The notes under the pieces: model-generated | Told to the model about the DNA's origin: nothing | The model's database searches: none | The model's input: the letters and a program-made list of their open reading frames with translations, nothing else | Translations under genes and position numbers: made by a program | Shown: one piece after another, positions 63,874 through 64,000 of the stretch | Layout: each line of letters opens with the position of its first letter | Position numbering within the stretch: position 1 is the stretch's first letter | Source: Pseudomonadota bacterium | Lineage (GTDB): Bacteria > Myxococcota_A > Polyangia > GCA-2747355 | NCBI GenBank assembly: GCA_016711215.1 | Contig: JADJTL010000005.1 | Coordinates: 124,001 to 188,000, forward strand | Direction: 5' to 3' | DNA length: 64,000 nucleotides

Positions 63874-64000
63874 CAGGGCGTCGCCGGCGCCGGCGCTGTC
63901 CCCCGCAGCGCAGCCATCGTCGTGGCGAGCTGGCTGAGCAGCGGCTTGAGCGCCAGGAGCCGGCTGATCGGCAGCTGCATCGCGCCGTCGATTGACCCGC
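63873..64000 (-). CDS. Partial CDS upstream of cstA (5' end outside window)
   Basis: The last 41 residues of a protein read in from the window edge, ending LLSQLATTMAALRGTAPAPA plus TP and a TGA that overlaps the cstA start by one base. It contains SIDGAMQLPISRLLALK. The fragment is too short to name. The overlap implies co-translation with cstA. Confidence 0.6.
   Translation of the reverse strand, partial: GSIDGAMQLPISRLLALKPLLSQLATTMAALRGTAPAPATP

Overview
The window is very GC-rich DNA, densely packed with genes and rich in lipoproteins. It most resembles a myxobacterium or related member of the former Deltaproteobacteria. This rests on gene content (ScpA/ScpB next to an M50 protease, an MCE protein with a C-terminal barrel-like domain, PEGA and PilZ proteins, a 13-haem cytochrome beside a porin-like barrel) and on the GC bias. 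No marker allows a firmer placement. No tRNA, rRNA, CRISPR array, transposase or phage gene was found.

Layout. 1-3100: end of an OmpA-type gene, a cluster of small envelope/stress proteins (lipoprotein, Thivi_2564-type, coiled-coil, lmo0937-type), a truncated GH130 gene and a pirin-like gene. 3260-5912 (minus): Ada-like methyltransferase, alpha/beta hydrolase, glyoxalase II. 6147-7691 (plus): secreted M949_RS01915-like protein and an acetyltransferase. 7858-17268 (minus): a 1387-aa envelope protein, a PEGA/barrel protein, gpmI, cysE and cysK. 17366-23228 (plus): xerD, a small secreted protein, an M50 protease, scpA, scpB and an RluB-type pseudouridine synthase. 23155-33382 (minus): a long housekeeping run, yceD-rpmF-fabH-fabD-fabG-acpP-fabF-nrdR-ribD-ribE-ribBA-ribH-nusB, covering fatty-acid and riboflavin synthesis. 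33522-37977 (minus): alr-mlaE-mlaF-mlaD for lipid transport. 38176-40545 (plus): zinc-ribbon protein, a DGACIGVIG-repeat protein, a PilZ protein and larE. 40556-45059 (minus): three lipoproteins, two of them sialidase-like and beta-helix. 45375-49945: an exported protein, an exported deaminase-like protein and an exported 5'-nucleotidase. 50216-54579 (minus): two paralogous lipoproteins flanking a less GC-rich block with a broken L,D-transpeptidase. 54857-57702 (minus): porin-like barrel plus 13-haem cytochrome. 57820-64000: YgiQ, a DNA methylase, two small exported proteins, CstA and a partial gene.

Three themes stand out. First, several conserved genes (nrdR, yceD, larE, the L,D-transpeptidase, probably the 5'-nucleotidase start) are each broken by one base at a short G or C run. 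Restoring that base gives a normal protein, so sequencing or assembly error must be excluded before calling them pseudogenes. Second, short tandem repeats (10-22 bp) recur just upstream of genes and inside linkers. Third, three lipoprotein genes share a 16-bp upstream element that fits a sigma-54 -24/-12 promoter and is also partly palindromic.

The best candidates for undescribed biology are the porin-cytochrome pair, the lipoprotein family with the shared element, the exported nucleotidase/deaminase pair, and the zinc-ribbon/DGACIGVIG/PilZ cluster.
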